DNA of 64,000 nt from NCBI RefSeq assembly GCF_027579695.1, contig NC_083569.1:76115649-76179648 (forward strand), given 5' to 3'. Of this stretch, positions 45,253-56,670 are shown piece by piece (positions within the stretch are counted from its first letter, which is position 1; every line of letters begins with the position of its first letter). The position numbers were made by a program, and so were the translations under genes. The notes under the pieces are model-generated. The model was given only the letters and a program-made list of their open reading frames with translations. It was not told the DNA's origin and searched no databases. This DNA is from Neoarius graeffei. Lineage: Eukaryota > Chordata > Actinopteri > Siluriformes > Ariidae.

Positions 45253-46890
45253 CAGTTAGGCCCATATATATTTGGACACTGACACAATTTTTTTTTTTTT
45301 TTACCTGTTTACTGAAACATATTCAAGTTATAGTTATATAATGGACATGGACATAAAGTCCAGACTTTCAGCTTTCATTTGAGGGTATCCACATTAAAAT
45401 TGGATGAAGGGTTTAGGAGTTTCAGCTCCTTAACATGTGCCACCCTGTTTTTAAAGGGACCAAAAGTAATTGGACAATTGACTCAAAGGCTATTTAATGG
45501 GCTGGTGTGGGCAATTCCTTCGTTATGTCATTCTCAATTAAGCAGATAAAAGACCTGGAGTTGATTTGAGGTGTGGTGCTTGCATTTGGAAGATTTTGCT
45601 GTGAAGAAAACATGCGGTCAAAGGAGCTCTCCATGCAGGTGAAACAAGCCATCCTTAAGCTGCGAAAACAGAAAAAAAAAACATCCGAGAAATTGCTACA
45701 ATATTAGGAATGGTAAAATCTACAGTTTGGTACATCCTGAGAAAGAAAGAAAGCACTGGTGAACTCATCAATGCAAAAAGACCTGGACGCCCACAGAAGA
45801 CAACAGTGGTGGATGATCGCAGAATAATTTCCATGGTGAAGAGAAACCCCTTCACAACAGCCAACCAAGTGAACAACACTCTCCAGGAGGTAGGCGTATC
45901 AATATCCAAATCTACCATAAAGATAAGACTGCATGAAAGTAAATACAGAGGGTTCACTGCATGGTGCAAGCCACTCATAAGCCTCAAGAATAAAAAGGCT
46001 AGATTGGACTTTGCTAAAACACATCTAAAAAAGCCAGCACAGTTCTGGAAGAACATTTTGGACAGATGAAACCAAGATCAACCTCTACCATAATGATGGA
46101 AAGAAAAAAGTATGGCGAAGGCGTGGTACAGCTCATGATCCAAAGCATACCACATCATCTGTAAAACACGGTGGAGGCAGTGTGATGGCTTGGGCATGCA
46201 TGGCTGCCAGTGGCACTGGGTCACTAGTGTTTATTGATGATGTGACACAGGACAGAAGCAGCCGGATGAATTCTGAGGTATTCAGAGACATACTGTGTGC
46301 TCAAATCCAGCCAAACTGATTGGTCGGCATTTCATAATACAGATGGACAATGACCCAAAACAAAGCCAAAGCAACCCAGGAGTTTATTAAAGCAAAGAAG
46401 TGGAATATTCTTGAATGGCCAAGTCAGTCACCTGATCTCAACCCAATTGAGCATGCATTTCACTTGTTAAAGACTAAACTTCAGACAGAAAGGCCCACAA
46501 ACAAACAGCAACTGAAAACCGCTGCAGTAAAGGCCTGGCAGAGCATTAAAAAGGAGGAAACACAGCGTCTGGTGATGTCCATGAGTTCAAGACTTCAGGC
46601 AGTCATTGCCAACAAAGGGTTTTCAACCAAGTATTAGAAATGAACATTTTATTTACAATTATTTAATTTGTCCAATTACTTTTGAGCCCCTGAAATGAAG
46701 GGATTGTGTTTAAAAAATGTTTTAGTTCCTCACATTTGTATGCAATCATTGTGTTCAACCCACTGAATTAAAGCTGAAAGTCTGAACTTCAACTGCATCT
46801 GAATTGTTTTGTTCAAAATTCATTGTGGTAATGTACAGAACCAAAATTAGAAAAATGTTGTCTCTGTCCAAATATTTATGGACCTAACTG
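45253..46890 (+). mobile_element. Tc1/mariner family 3
   Basis: Termini are CAGTTAGGCCCATATATATT and AAATATTTATGGACCTAACTG, with TA at 45251-45252 and 46891-46892. The length is 1638 bp. Confidence 0.93.
45612..46637 (+). pseudogene. Transposase, family 3, broken
   Basis: It begins MRSKELSMQVKQAILKLRKQ, then shifts frame in a run of ten A residues at about 45670. The middle ORF (45710-46069) covers HTH and linker (KRPGRPQKTTVVDDRR). A second shift at about 46062 separates it from the core ([26 protein letters not shown]). The last ORF (46350-46637) contains [15 protein letters not shown] with the third acidic residue and ends KGFSTKY. At least three lesions are present. Confidence 0.9.
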
Positions 46891-47260
46891 TATGTCCTTA
46901 GTGTTTTCCAAATACTTTTTCTTGCTATGTGTTGTAATTTTACTGTACTTTTTTTTTAGTCACAAAGCACTAAAGTCCCCAGCTGTTTCTTTGTTTACTC
47001 CTCATAAAGTCCATATGCATGAAGGTCGTGACAAAATTCTTCCCCAGCCATACAGTTACAATGCGCCGTGATCACTTCTCCATCTTAGTTAAACAAGATC
47101 CAGGTCTTTAAAGGGGTTTCTGATTATCTTTGTGAATTATTTACCTGAGAGATAAGAGCCAACACAAGTGAGAATCAATCGAACCATTGTTTGTTTACAC
47201 TTCAACTTGCAGCGCTTCGTTGTAAAGATGTGAACGAAAAGCTTCAAAAAACATACTTAC

Positions 47261-47570
47261 ACAGGCAAAAACAATACAGGATTCATTCGGTAGCGACTTG
47301 ATCCCGAGGTCCTTTACCCAGCCACATACAAAAAAGTTGTAAGCCTCCATACTCTTCCACGCTTTCATCTGTTTTGCGGTGTAGAAGGATGTCTGCAACA
47401 CCAGATAGTTCAAGATGTCGGGGAACTCAACTGAAGGGTAGTTTTCAAGATCGTATGACAAATCCTTCTTTCCCAGACTGTAGGGGTCGATTCCATTGCA
47501 CATAGCAATCTTCTGAATATATCTAAAGCCAGCAGTGGCTTCTAGATTACGAGCATAATCACTCTAAGTT
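47261..47570 (-). pseudogene. Exon of a THAP/YqaJ-transposon-associated protein
   Basis: On the minus strand the frame reads NLEATAGFRYIQKIAMC, VEFPDILNYLVLQTSFYT and QMKAWKSMEAYNFFVCGWV. A consensus donor GTAAGT follows at 47260-47255. Block order and donor position match the exon at 10767-11114. A stop upstream (about 47570) suggests damage or the exon limit. The downstream SWIM/YqaJ exons expected from related genes are absent. Confidence 0.6.
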
Positions 47571-47829
47571 ATTGCTAGTTGTTTGCACTACGGCAGCCAT
47601 TTCGGTTTGCTTGAGCACCAGCTGTTTTACTGGAAATGAAATCTTTAAGAAAAGTCACATGATTGAAACCCAAGAATATATAGACAGTGGTACTGTAAGA
47701 GTACAGACTGGAAGGTAAAGAGGAGTTACATTAAGAAGCTTGTAGTCATTTCTCAAATCTATTTTAAAAACAATCATTTTGACTGCTTCAAAAGATGGGT
47801 ATCTAACACATTATATAACATATTTAGTT

Positions 47830-48065
47830 ATAAAAGAGCACTCACTGGGCGAGGAGGCTGCAGTATTTGAGGTAGTGGATTGACCCGAATCTTGTTGAGT
47901 TGACTCTGTGATTGTTTGGGAAGTTTCTTCAATCATTTTGCATTTCTTTCTGCACTCTGTAAGCCTCGAGCTACCGCTTTAGTACCATTTTTAATTTTGT
48001 TGTGGCCCATATTTTGTGTTGGAGCCCAGTCTGGATCCAAATTGTAGAGATCAGCTGGTTTCCCT
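47830..48065 (-). pseudogene. THAP-domain gene, exon 2, broken
   Basis: On the minus strand an acceptor (TTTCCATTAG) at about 48066 is followed by GKPADLYNLDPDWAPTQNMG, which joins in frame to the FING of exon 1. A one-base shift near 47948 separates it from KMIEETSQTITESTQQD and SNTAASSPSECSF. The GKPADLYxxxPDWAPTxxxGH block directly after a THAP finger is familiar to me from multicopy fish THAP proteins of transposon origin. Confidence 0.65.
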
Positions 48066-48155
48066 AATGGAAAGAGAAAGCAAAATAAAAGGGGCATCAT
48101 CAAAAATTATATACAGCTCTTTTTAAAAGAAAATAATTGGAGAATCCTTTGATTG

Positions 48156-48514
48156 TCAGATCACACACTCGATGATCACGGCTTTGTCACGTTTGACATC
48201 AGTGAATTTCTGCATGACCAGGCTATTAAATGATCCAATATTTCTTATATATTGCAATCTTTCATTAATAGCTAGTTCGTAGCACTTACCGTTGATAAAA
48301 TGCTCACTGCAGACTCGTGTGGTTTTTGTTTTCTCATTGCTTAGATCAGCCCAGTTTATGTTGGACAGCCAGTGATGTCTATGCTGTATGGACAACTCTC
48401 TTGTTTTTTTTCTCCTTGATTATTTATAATTGCTGAAATTCTAAAGAACTTTTAAGTCCCATTGTCTCAAATAGAGTTGTGCCCACATCCAGTTACAGCA
48501 CAACGAGTTGGCAT
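48156..48514 (-). pseudogene. THAP-domain gene, exon 1, broken
   Basis: The minus strand starts MPTRCAVTGCGHNS at 48514, a clear THAP N-terminus (C-x4-C with GC). Stops and a frameshift follow (about 48470-48420). It then continues HRHHWLSNINWADLSNEKT and TRVCSEHFING, giving the Trp and the C-x2-H half of the C2CH finger. The donor G|GTAAGTG lies at 48292-48287. Codons after that, to 48156, belong to the intron. THAP domains bind DNA and are common in P, Kolobok and ISL2EU-type transposases. Confidence 0.75.
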
Positions 48515-48789
48515 AGCGAAGAAACAAAAGGAATTCTTGAGTGCAACAACCTCTCAAGCATATCTTCGATAGTTAATGTGCACCACATGAGTTTGTGTAC
48601 ATCCTCCAAAATGGCCGACTTCCAGTTCAAAGCCTCATGCATAATTAGCTATAACGTCACGTGCAAACGAAGAGTATGAAAATTATCAATTTCATAGGTG
48701 GTAACAGTAACTTTGCTTCACATCAGGCTGTCTCATGTTTTTTTTTTCTTTTAATCTAGCTCACTGTATCACGATCTTTAACAAAAGGT

Positions 48790-49780
48790 GTGTACTTGAT
48801 GGGTAATGATGCATGCTGTGTGGGCAAATACCATATACAAGTATCACCACGGGAATACCGCTCAGAGGCCCCAGCACGTGGAACTACCCAGATTACCGAA
48901 TTGCTGTATGCTGATGATGAGGCGATTTTTGCAAACTCAATAGATGAACTAAAGAACACCCTAGAGATTTACGATCGAACCTTTGCATGCTTCGGCTTGA
49001 AAATGTCTTATGTAAAAACAGAAACTATGGCCTTCAACGTAAATGAGGAAATAAAGAGCCAGGCAAGTCTGCTCACCATTGATGGTAACAAAATTAAGAA
49101 TGTAAGGGTTTTTAAATACCTTGGGTATACAATTACCAACAATGAAGAAAAGACATCTTGTTTCTTATTTGCAAGAATTGGAGCGGCCTACCAGAAATGG
49201 AATGAGCTAAAACATATCCTCACAGATAAGCGAGTCAAACTATCAACTTGAGTCAGATTCCTCACCACGTGAGTGCGATCTCGCCTTCTATATAGTATAC
49301 AGGCATGTGCACTGACTGAAAAAGAGTTGGATACAGTGGAAGTGATCTAACGGATTTCTAAGGAAAATGGTCAAGGGTGGGTTTCAACGCATCAATGCTC
49401 CCACAAGAGAAAAGCAAGTGTCCGATGACAGTGAACTAGATTGGAGATACAAAATTTCCAATGAAAAACTGAGGGAACTTACAAACACTCCTCCTATTCG
49501 CATCTTCTGTCAACGCCAGTATTTGAAATACCTAGGCCATGTTTGCAGGTTACAAAACTGGGCCATACAAAAGCAAGTTCTTTTTGATTGTAGAACACCG
49601 ACCAAAGTCTGGACTAAGGTCGAAAAGTTGCTTGGGGTGGATAGGACACAGGCTAGGCGGTGTATGATGGACAAAACAAGGCTTATGCAACTGATGGATG
49701 TTAGACTACCCCCATCAGGAGCGCCCCAAGGCCAGTAATGTGCCAAGAGGGAAATATGATGATGATGATGATGATATGGA
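48790..49780 (+). pseudogene. LINE reverse transcriptase fragment
   Basis: An ORF at 48790-49251 carries the RT palm motif LLYADDEAIFANS (YADD), then KMSYVKTETMAFNV and VRVFKYLGYTI, standard landmarks of non-LTR RTs. Downstream frames (49367-49738) continue the C-terminal part (PIRIFCQRQYLKYLGHVCRL, QKQVLFDCRT). The fragment ends in a (GAT)n run at about 49758-49775, a tail seen in some RTE-type LINEs. The clade is uncertain. It is 5'-truncated, with stops and shifts. Confidence 0.75.
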
Positions 49781-50126
49781 AGTGTAGATTGCCATCGTTC
49801 AAAATTGTGATGCCTGTGGGTAGAAAAGGATCAGACATTCAGTAGGCTGTGGATGGAGCATCTGAGACCTGGAACTAATGTAAAAGAAAGAGCTTTATTA
49901 CTTTTCTTTTCTGTTTTTGGACAAACTGATCAACTACAAAACCACTGGTCAAACAATGTAATAGGAAGCAGTACTAGCTATCAACCTATCAATTTCTTCT
50001 TTAAGTTTATGCAGCAGTTTGATGATGGAAATAAATGTCTCACATTGACAAACTCAGGCTTGCGTCTGTAGTTTGACAGGAAATAAATTACGTCTCTTTC
50101 ACTCAAATAATTGAAGGAGTGATATT
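49781..50126. other. No feature recognised
   Basis: AT-rich DNA. Confidence 0.5.
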
Positions 50127-50432
50127 TTAAAGTGTATGTAATGCCTTATTGTAATGCTTTAAAATGAATATACATCATTAGTAATGGCCAAAATTAATTA
50201 ATAAAGCAAGGGGAAAAATAACATTAATTATTTGTTATTTTATTATCAAGCACAAAACTATCAATAAAACATGGCTTCCGGATCCCGGAAAAAGGCAGCC
50301 TTGCCCCAGGGCTAATCTCGCATGACGTCACGTGTGGAACCCCGGTTATCTGGGTCATTTCGGTTCATCTGACTCCGAGCTTGTTTACTCACTGAGATTG
50401 GATATTGTTGTAGGAATCTTATAAAAATAGCA

Positions 50433-50640
50433 ATGGGAAAGCGCTGTGTTGTATTTGGGTGTTCAAATTCATTTACAACAGGACATTCGGTTCACGAATT
50501 TCCGAGAAAAAAAAACACAAAACACAAAGTAACAGTGGGTGAGGTTTGTGCAAATGAAGCAGGCAGATTTTGTGTCGCCTACTAATAATAAATCTGATTC
50601 ATCAAGTGTTCATCACCACCAGAAAGACCACATGGGAATT
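50433..50640 (+). pseudogene. THAP-domain exon relic
   Basis: It reads MGKRCVVFGCSNSFTTGHS then HEFPRKKN, the N-terminal C-x4-C and the FP-containing block of a THAP finger. A shift near 50530 leads to MKQADFVSPTN in the next frame, another THAP-like block, after which the C-x2-H half is degenerate (SVHHH). An upstream CATGACGTCACGTG (50322) lies between the terminal repeat and this start. Confidence 0.65.
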
Positions 50641-50967
50641 ATTGGAGCAAAAAAGAAACCCATTTATTTAATAAATGACATTTGATCTGATATTTGGACA
50701 GTTTGTCAATTTCCCCTATTATCACACACGCGCACACACTGCACCAGACGCAGGATTATGAGCAACATTTACATGCTCGCGACTTCTGATCTTATCATAT
50801 CTGATGCACATTAACTGGAAGAAAAATGCATGTGCACAATCATCATCATCATTAATTATTAACTGAAACGTATTAAATGCTCTCAGATTGCAATATTACA
50901 AGACTCGATTTGTTTTTAGTTTTGTTCAGGAAAACATGAAAAGTAACCACTGCATTCTGCACATCTA

Positions 50968-52565
50968 CAGTGGGGCAAAAAAGTATTTAGTCAGTCACCA
51001 ATTGTGCAAGTTCTCCCACTTAAAAAGATGAGAGAGGCCTGTAATTTTCATCATAGGTATACCTCAACTATGAGAGACAAAATGAGAAAAAAAATCCAGA
51101 AAATCACATTGTCTGATTTTTAAAGAATTTATTTGCAAATTATGGTGGAAAATAAGTATTTGGTCAATAACAAAAGTTCATCTAATACTTTGTTATATAC
51201 CCTTTGTTGGCAATGACAGAGGTCAAACGTTTTCTGTAAGTCTTCACAAGGTTTTCACACACTGTTGCTGGTATTTTGGCCCATTCCTCCATGCAGATCT
51301 CCTCTAGAGCAGTGATGTTTTGGGGCTGTTGCTGGGCAACACGGACTTTCAACTCCCTCCAAAGATTTTCTCTGGGGTTGAGATCTGGAGACTGGCTAGG
51401 CCAGGACCTTGAAATGCTTCTTACGAAGCCACTCCTTCATTGCCCAGGCAGTGTGTTTGGGATCATTGTCATGCTGAAAGACCCAGCCACGTTTCATCTT
51501 CAGTGCCCTTGCTGATGGAAGGAGGTTTTCACTCAAAATCTCACGATACATGGCCCCATTCATTCTTTCCTTTACACGGATCAGTCGTCCTGGTCCCTTT
51601 ACAGAAAAACAGCCCCAAAGCATGATGTTTCCACCCCCATGATTCACAGTAGGTATGGTGTTCTTTGGATGCAACTCAGCATTCTTTCTCCTCCAAACAC
51701 GACAAGTTGAGTTTTTACCAAAAAGTTCTATTTTGGTTTCATCTGATCATATGACATTCTCCCAATCCTCTTCTGGATCATCCAAATGCTCTCTAGCAAA
51801 CTTCAGATGGGCCTGGACATGTACTGGCTTAAGCAGGGGGACACGTCTGGCATTGCAGGATTTGAGTCCCTGGCGGCGTAGTGTGTTACTGATGGTAGCC
51901 TTTGTTACTTTGGTCCCAGCTCTCTGCAGGTCATTCACTAGGTCCCCCCGTGTGGTTCTGGGATTTTTGCTCACCGTTCTTGTGATCATTTTGACCCCAT
52001 GGGGTGAGATCTTGCGTGGAGCCCCAGATCGAGGGAGATTATCAGTGGTCTTGTATGTCTTCCATTTTCTAATAATTGCTCCCACAGTTGATTTCTTCAC
52101 ACCAAGCTGCTTACCTATTGCAGATTCAGTCTTCCCAGCCTGGTGCAGGTCTACAATTTTGTTTCTGGTGTCCTTTGACAGCTCTTTGGTCTTGGCCATA
52201 GTGGAGTTTGGAGTGTGACTGTTTGAGGTTGTGGACAGGTGTCTTTTATACTGATAACCAGTTCAAACAGGTGCCATTAATACAGGTAACGAGTAGAGGA
52301 CAGAGGAGCCTCTTAAAGAAGAAGTTACAGGTCTGTGAGAGCCAGAAATCTTGCTTGTTTGTAGGTGACCAAATACTTATTTTACCGAGGAATTTGCCAA
52401 TTAATTCATTAAAAATCCTACAATGTGATTTCCTGGATTCTTTCCCCCCATTCTGTCTCTCATAGTTGAGGTATACCTATGATGAAAATTACAGGCCTCT
52501 CTCATCTTTTTAAGTGGGAGAACTTGCACAATTGGTGGATGACTAAATACTTTTTTGCCCCACTG
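50968..52565 (-). mobile_element. Tc1/mariner family 4
   Basis: Termini are CAGTGGGGCAAAAAAGTATT and its complement, with TA at 50966-50967 and 52566-52567. The length is 1598 bp; the transposase lies on the minus strand. Confidence 0.94.
51182..52199 (-). pseudogene. Transposase, family 4, broken
   Basis: It starts [20 protein letters not shown] at 52199 and is open for 150 codons to TGA at 51747 (a Trp codon in this family: ENVI*SDETK), then continues in the same frame to 51396. A 5-bp loss at about 51400 shifts the frame, after which [11 protein letters not shown] keeps the third acidic residue. The end is KGYITKY with TAG at about 51182. Two lesions separate it from an intact gene. Confidence 0.92.
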
Positions 52566-52626
<61 letters not shown>

Positions 52627-53097
52627 CGTGCATGCTACAGAAGAAGACTGTCATGAACTGAGTGAACTGGCAGTTTCTCGTCTTGGGGGCTGGAAAAGAT
52701 AACCATTTACTCTGGAATATCCTTGCTAATCATCTGCTCCTTCATCTGACACACAAGAATCCCAATCACTTTTAGAATTCTCTCCAAAATGTGATTCCAT
52801 ATCGAGACTGCTCTAACCACTGCTGCGCTCATGAAGGGAATTAATACCTGGATTGTTACACATGTGACGTCACGCACCCCTTCAGGATCTTCTGGATCAT
52901 TCAAATCTTATTGATTTTCCATCAATTTATGGCCTTTTGGATCAGCTATGGTTCGAAAACACATGGTGAATCAACATAATGATTGTTGCTTTGTACAATG
53001 AAAAAAGTGGGGTTTAGAGGCATTACATACACTTTAAGACAACATGGATTTTATTCCATGGAGAGCTAATTAAATAAAAGTATATGACATTATATAC

Positions 53098-53100
<3 letters not shown>

Positions 53101-53165
<65 letters not shown>

Positions 53166-53333
53166 ATCTCATCTCATCTCATTATCCCTAGCCGCTTTAT
53201 CCTTCTACAGGGTCGCAGGCAAGCTGGAGCCTATCCCAGCTGACTACGGGCGAAAGGCGGGGTACACCCTGGACAAGTCGCCAGGTCATCACAGGGCTGA
53301 CACACAGACACAGACAACCATTCACACTCACAA
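53101..53333 (-). mobile_element. (AT)n run and 3' half of a DANA-like SINE
   Basis: An AT dinucleotide run at about 53101-53162 is followed by a minus-strand SINE tail (53161-53333) ending in (GAGAT)n and containing GACTTGTCCAGGGTGTACCC. The head is missing. Confidence 0.85.
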
Positions 53334-53372
53334 TAATAGATCACATGACTCCTTGTTTCTCTTGTGTATATA

Positions 53373-54513
53373 CAGTGGTGCTTGAAAGTTTGTGAACCCT
53401 TTAGAATTTTCTATATTTCTGCACAACTATGACCTAAAACATCATCCGATTTTCACACAAGTCCTTAAAGTAAAAAAAACGAACCCAGTTAAACAAATGA
53501 GACAAAAATATTATACTTGGTCATTTATTTATTGAGGAAAATGATCCAATATTACATATCTGTGAGTGGCAAAAGTATGTGAACCTCTAGGATTAGCAGT
53601 TAATTTGAAGGTGAAATTAGAGTCAGGTGTTTCCAATCACTGCTCTCCAAAAAGAACATTGCTGCTCGTCTGCAGTTTGCTAAAGATCATATGGACAAGC
53701 CAGAAGGCTAGTGGAAAATGTTTTGTGGATGGATGAGACCAAAATAGAACTTTTTGGTTTAAATGAGAAGTATTATGTTTGGAGAAATGAAAACACTGCA
53801 TTACAGCATAAGAACCTTATCCGATCTGTGAAACATGGTGGTGGTAGTATCATGGTTTGGGCCTGTTTTGCTGCATCTGGGCCAGGACGGCTTGCCATCA
53901 TTGATGGAACAATGAATTCTGAATTATAACAGCAAATTCTCAAGGAAAATGTCAGGACATCTGTCCATGAACTGAATCTCAAGAGAAGGTGGGTCATGCA
54001 GCAAGACAACGACCCTAAGCACACAAGTCGTTTTACCAAAGAATAGTTAAAGAATAATAAAGTTAATGTTTTGGAATGGCCAAGTCAAAGTCCTGACCTT
54101 AATCCAATCAAAATGTTGTGGAAGGACCTGAAGCGAGCGGTTCATGTGAGGAAACCCACCAACATCCCAGAGTTGAAGCTGTTCTGTACGGAGGAATGGG
54201 CTAAAATTCCTCCAAGCTGGTGTGCAGGACTGATCAACAGTAACCGCAAACATTTAGGTGCAGTTATTGCTGCACAAGGAGGTCACACCAGATACTGAAA
54301 GCAAAGGTTCACATATTTTGCCACTCATAGATATGTAAAATTGGATCATTTTCCTCAATAAATGACCAAGTATAATATTTTTGTCTCATTTGTTTAACTG
54401 GGTTCTCTTTATTTACTTTTAGGACTTGTGTGAAAATTGGATGATGTTTTAGACCATACTTATGCAGAAATATAGAAAATTCTAAAGGGTTCACAAACTT
54501 TCAAGCACCACTG
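53373..54513 (+). mobile_element. Tc1 family 1, copy F, internally deleted
   Basis: The left terminus is CAGTGGTGCTTGAAAGTTTG after TA 53371-53372; the right terminus is CTTTCAAGCACCACTG at 54513 followed by TTA. About 0.45 kb covering the 5' half of the transposase is missing at about 53639, where AATCAC joins TGCTCTCC. Confidence 0.93.
53640..54298 (+). pseudogene. Tc1 transposase C-terminal fragment, copy F
   Basis: It contains [33 protein letters not shown] and LIRSV in the first frame after a one-base loss near 53711. Stops occur at about 53928 and 54045. The third acidic residue is Lys (NPIKMLW). It ends GGHTRY with TGA 54296-54298. Confidence 0.9.
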
Positions 54514-55091
54514 TTACTGGTCTCCTAACTGGTCTCAACAAGGGATGTATGCAGAACTCTTTTGTAATCCCACTCACACAGTTATTATGATTATTTCTTT
54601 GGTTGTAAATGCTCATAGCATTTTAAAATTGAGTTGGTTCTATTTCCCAATATACAAACAAAGTAAGCTAATTTAAAACACAGGAACTCTGACCAGGCAG
54701 TTACTAAGGATGAATGAATAAATGCCATAAATCCATCATGCAGTGACTTAAAGGGCATATCATGGGTAAATTCAGGAGCAAGATAAATGTAATTCTCCTA
54801 TTTTATATTAAACTTTGGTCAAATATCTGTAACATTCTGCATTCTCTGCAATTTTTTACCTTGCGGCAATACCAGAAAAATTCAGTTGAAATCAAGCCAT
54901 TTGAGGCGAATTGGTCCGCCTCTGAAAAAACTTGGCATTTGGATTTCCCGGCAAACATTGATTTTCGTGACGTCACGTGCGGGACGCCTCCTTCTGAATC
55001 CTACGTCAGCGCTGGTTTGTTTACGAGAAAATGACCTGGTGGTTTTCTGCAAATTTCTTCAACGTTATCGCGTAATTATTAAAAGGGTTAA

Positions 55092-55454
55092 CAGATGTAT
55101 CGTAGGAGGGTGTAGCAACACCAATCTTGATCAGGGCCGTAACCAGGATTTTTCAAATACTGAGGTCAAGCATGGCTGACAGCACCCCCGGCACAACTTA
55201 AATAAATAAATAACAAACCAAGGATAGATTTGGTGGTGGACACATTTATTTTAACAATTCTACAACTGTGGCACCATAACTGTGGTGTTTTATCTGACAT
55301 AAAAGTAGAAAGGTAGTGAACTCTTGAACTGAGTATACATACCTAAAGTACCAGTTACCTAAAGTATTGGCATTATTTACATTGCAGCATACACATGACA
55401 GAAAGGGTGTGAACTGCTGAATTGTAAACTTTAGTATTACACCTTATAATAATA

Positions 55455-55487
<33 letters not shown>

Positions 55488-56670
55488 TGAGAGAGTTTGT
55501 GTGTTATTTGTGGGTGTCTGTATGTGTAGAGACATTCTGAGCAGTAATGTAAAGGCATCAGTCTATCTGGCTGTCTTGAATTGAGATCCATTTGCATGCA
55601 TTCTCTGAAACAGTGTTCTCACCATTGCCTGTAATGTAAGTTTGGCTCATAACACATTTACTTCAACAATTCTAAAACTGTGCCATCAGAACTGTGGAGT
55701 TTTGTCTGACATAAAAGTCAAAACTGAACTGAACTGAGTGTATTGCTCAGCTACCTGAAGTATTGGCATTATTTACATTTCATTATCTTAAATTACATTA
55801 GAATGTAGGGCTATTAGTTCTGTGTGAAGACTATGTATTAGAGAGAGTGTGTGAGAGTGTATTATTTGTGTGTGTGTGTCTGTGTGAGTGAGTGAGAGAG
55901 AGAGTTATGAGAGAAAGAGAGTTACTCGAACAAGCCCATTTACTCAGCCCTGCACAGGGCTGCCTGTGACAAAGTAGTTTTGAATGTTTCTCGAAATGCT
56001 AACTAAAATGTATTAGGCAATGACAATGAAACGTTTCCCCTTGGAAAGTTGGCATGACACCGCTGAATGGTCTGCCACTGCACTGACAATATTTTCTCAC
56101 CTTCCCTCCTTCTCTTTCCCTGCTCTTCTGTTGGCTGTCCAAACCTTAATTTAGTTTGTTGCAACGTTTTCATTTTGCACTCGGGTAAAGCTCTATAATG
56201 CGATGTGACTATTAGCCTACGTTAGGTTAGGTAGGCATATGTGATAGAGCGTAGACTACACCCTGCCTGTTTTATCCAAAACCCAACTTCCCTGGCTGAC
56301 ACTAGTATAGGCTATGTCGGGTGACGCTGCGTTAGACATGGCAATGATAGAGATAGAGGCTGAGAGATTTCAGATGACATTAGACAATGTGAATTTTATT
56401 GGGGGGAAAGATGACGTGGATGCGGACGCTGCGTTTTACATTGATCACTGCTCGAATTCAGCGTAGACCAATTTTAAATTTCTGAAAAAAATACAGAGGA
56501 CATGACCTCGGTGTCCTCAATGGTAGTTACGGCCATGATCTTGATGGGATTAGTATTCATTGTTTTCCAAAAGACCGGACAATGAGAAAGAAATGGGAGC
56601 GCTTGGTCTACACAGGCTGTGCACTGAAACTATGCAAAGCTCACGCAGCCTGCTGGCGCTTCTGCAGGTA
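55092..56670 (+). pseudogene. THAP-domain exon relic split by hAT
   Basis: The left piece (about 55092-55131) reads VNRCIVGGCSNTNLD (C-x4-C). After the hAT element the right piece (56546-56670) reads GISIHCFPKDRTMRKKWERL, the FPKD and Trp blocks expected next in a THAP finger. A donor-like CAG|GTAATG lies at about 56668. The C-x2-H half is not evident. Confidence 0.65.
55132..56537. mobile_element. hAT-like element inside THAP exon
   Basis: The ends CAGGGCCGTAAC / GTTACGGCCATG are inverted with one mismatch, and ATCTTGAT is duplicated exactly at 55124-55131 and 56538-56545 (8 bp, as for hAT). The 1406-bp interior has GT/GA-rich stretches (about 55458-55495, 55850-55920) and two diverged direct copies of one block (55230-55400 and 55630-55790). 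No transposase was recognised. Confidence 0.85.

Larger units (their letters stand above)
44900..47677. mobile_element. ISL2EU-like transposon with THAP and YqaJ-type exons, Tc1 inside
   Basis: Inverted ends: ATTCTTGGGTTTCACATGAC on the left and GTCACATGATTGAAACCCAA on the right, with AT on each side (44898-44899, 47678-47679) as a candidate 2-bp duplication. A THAP-type exon lies at the left end on the + strand, and an exon of the large associated protein lies at the right end on the minus strand, so the two genes point toward each other. The centre is missing and a family 3 Tc1 (45253-46890) is inserted. The two-gene plan with a THAP transposase and a YqaJ nuclease is what I associate with ISL2EU; the assignment is inference. 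Confidence 0.65.
47678..48789 (-). other. Region of a second THAP transposon relic
   Basis: This holds the two minus-strand THAP gene exons described separately. A TATAACGTCACGTGCAAACG motif near 48650, resembling the subterminal CGTCACGTG of the other elements, may mark its right end, but I could not match a left end. Confidence 0.45.
50131..53033 (+). mobile_element. TTAA transposon with THAP relic (Kolobok-like), Tc1 inside
   Basis: TTAA at 50127-50130 and 53034-53037 flanks perfect inverted ends AGTGTATGTAATGCC / GGCATTACATACACT. Near the left end a THAP-type exon starts at 50433. A family 4 Tc1 (50968-52565) and an (ATCT)n microsatellite (52567-52626) lie inside. TTAA duplications plus a THAP domain fit Kolobok best, as inference. 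The transposase core is missing. Confidence 0.75.
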
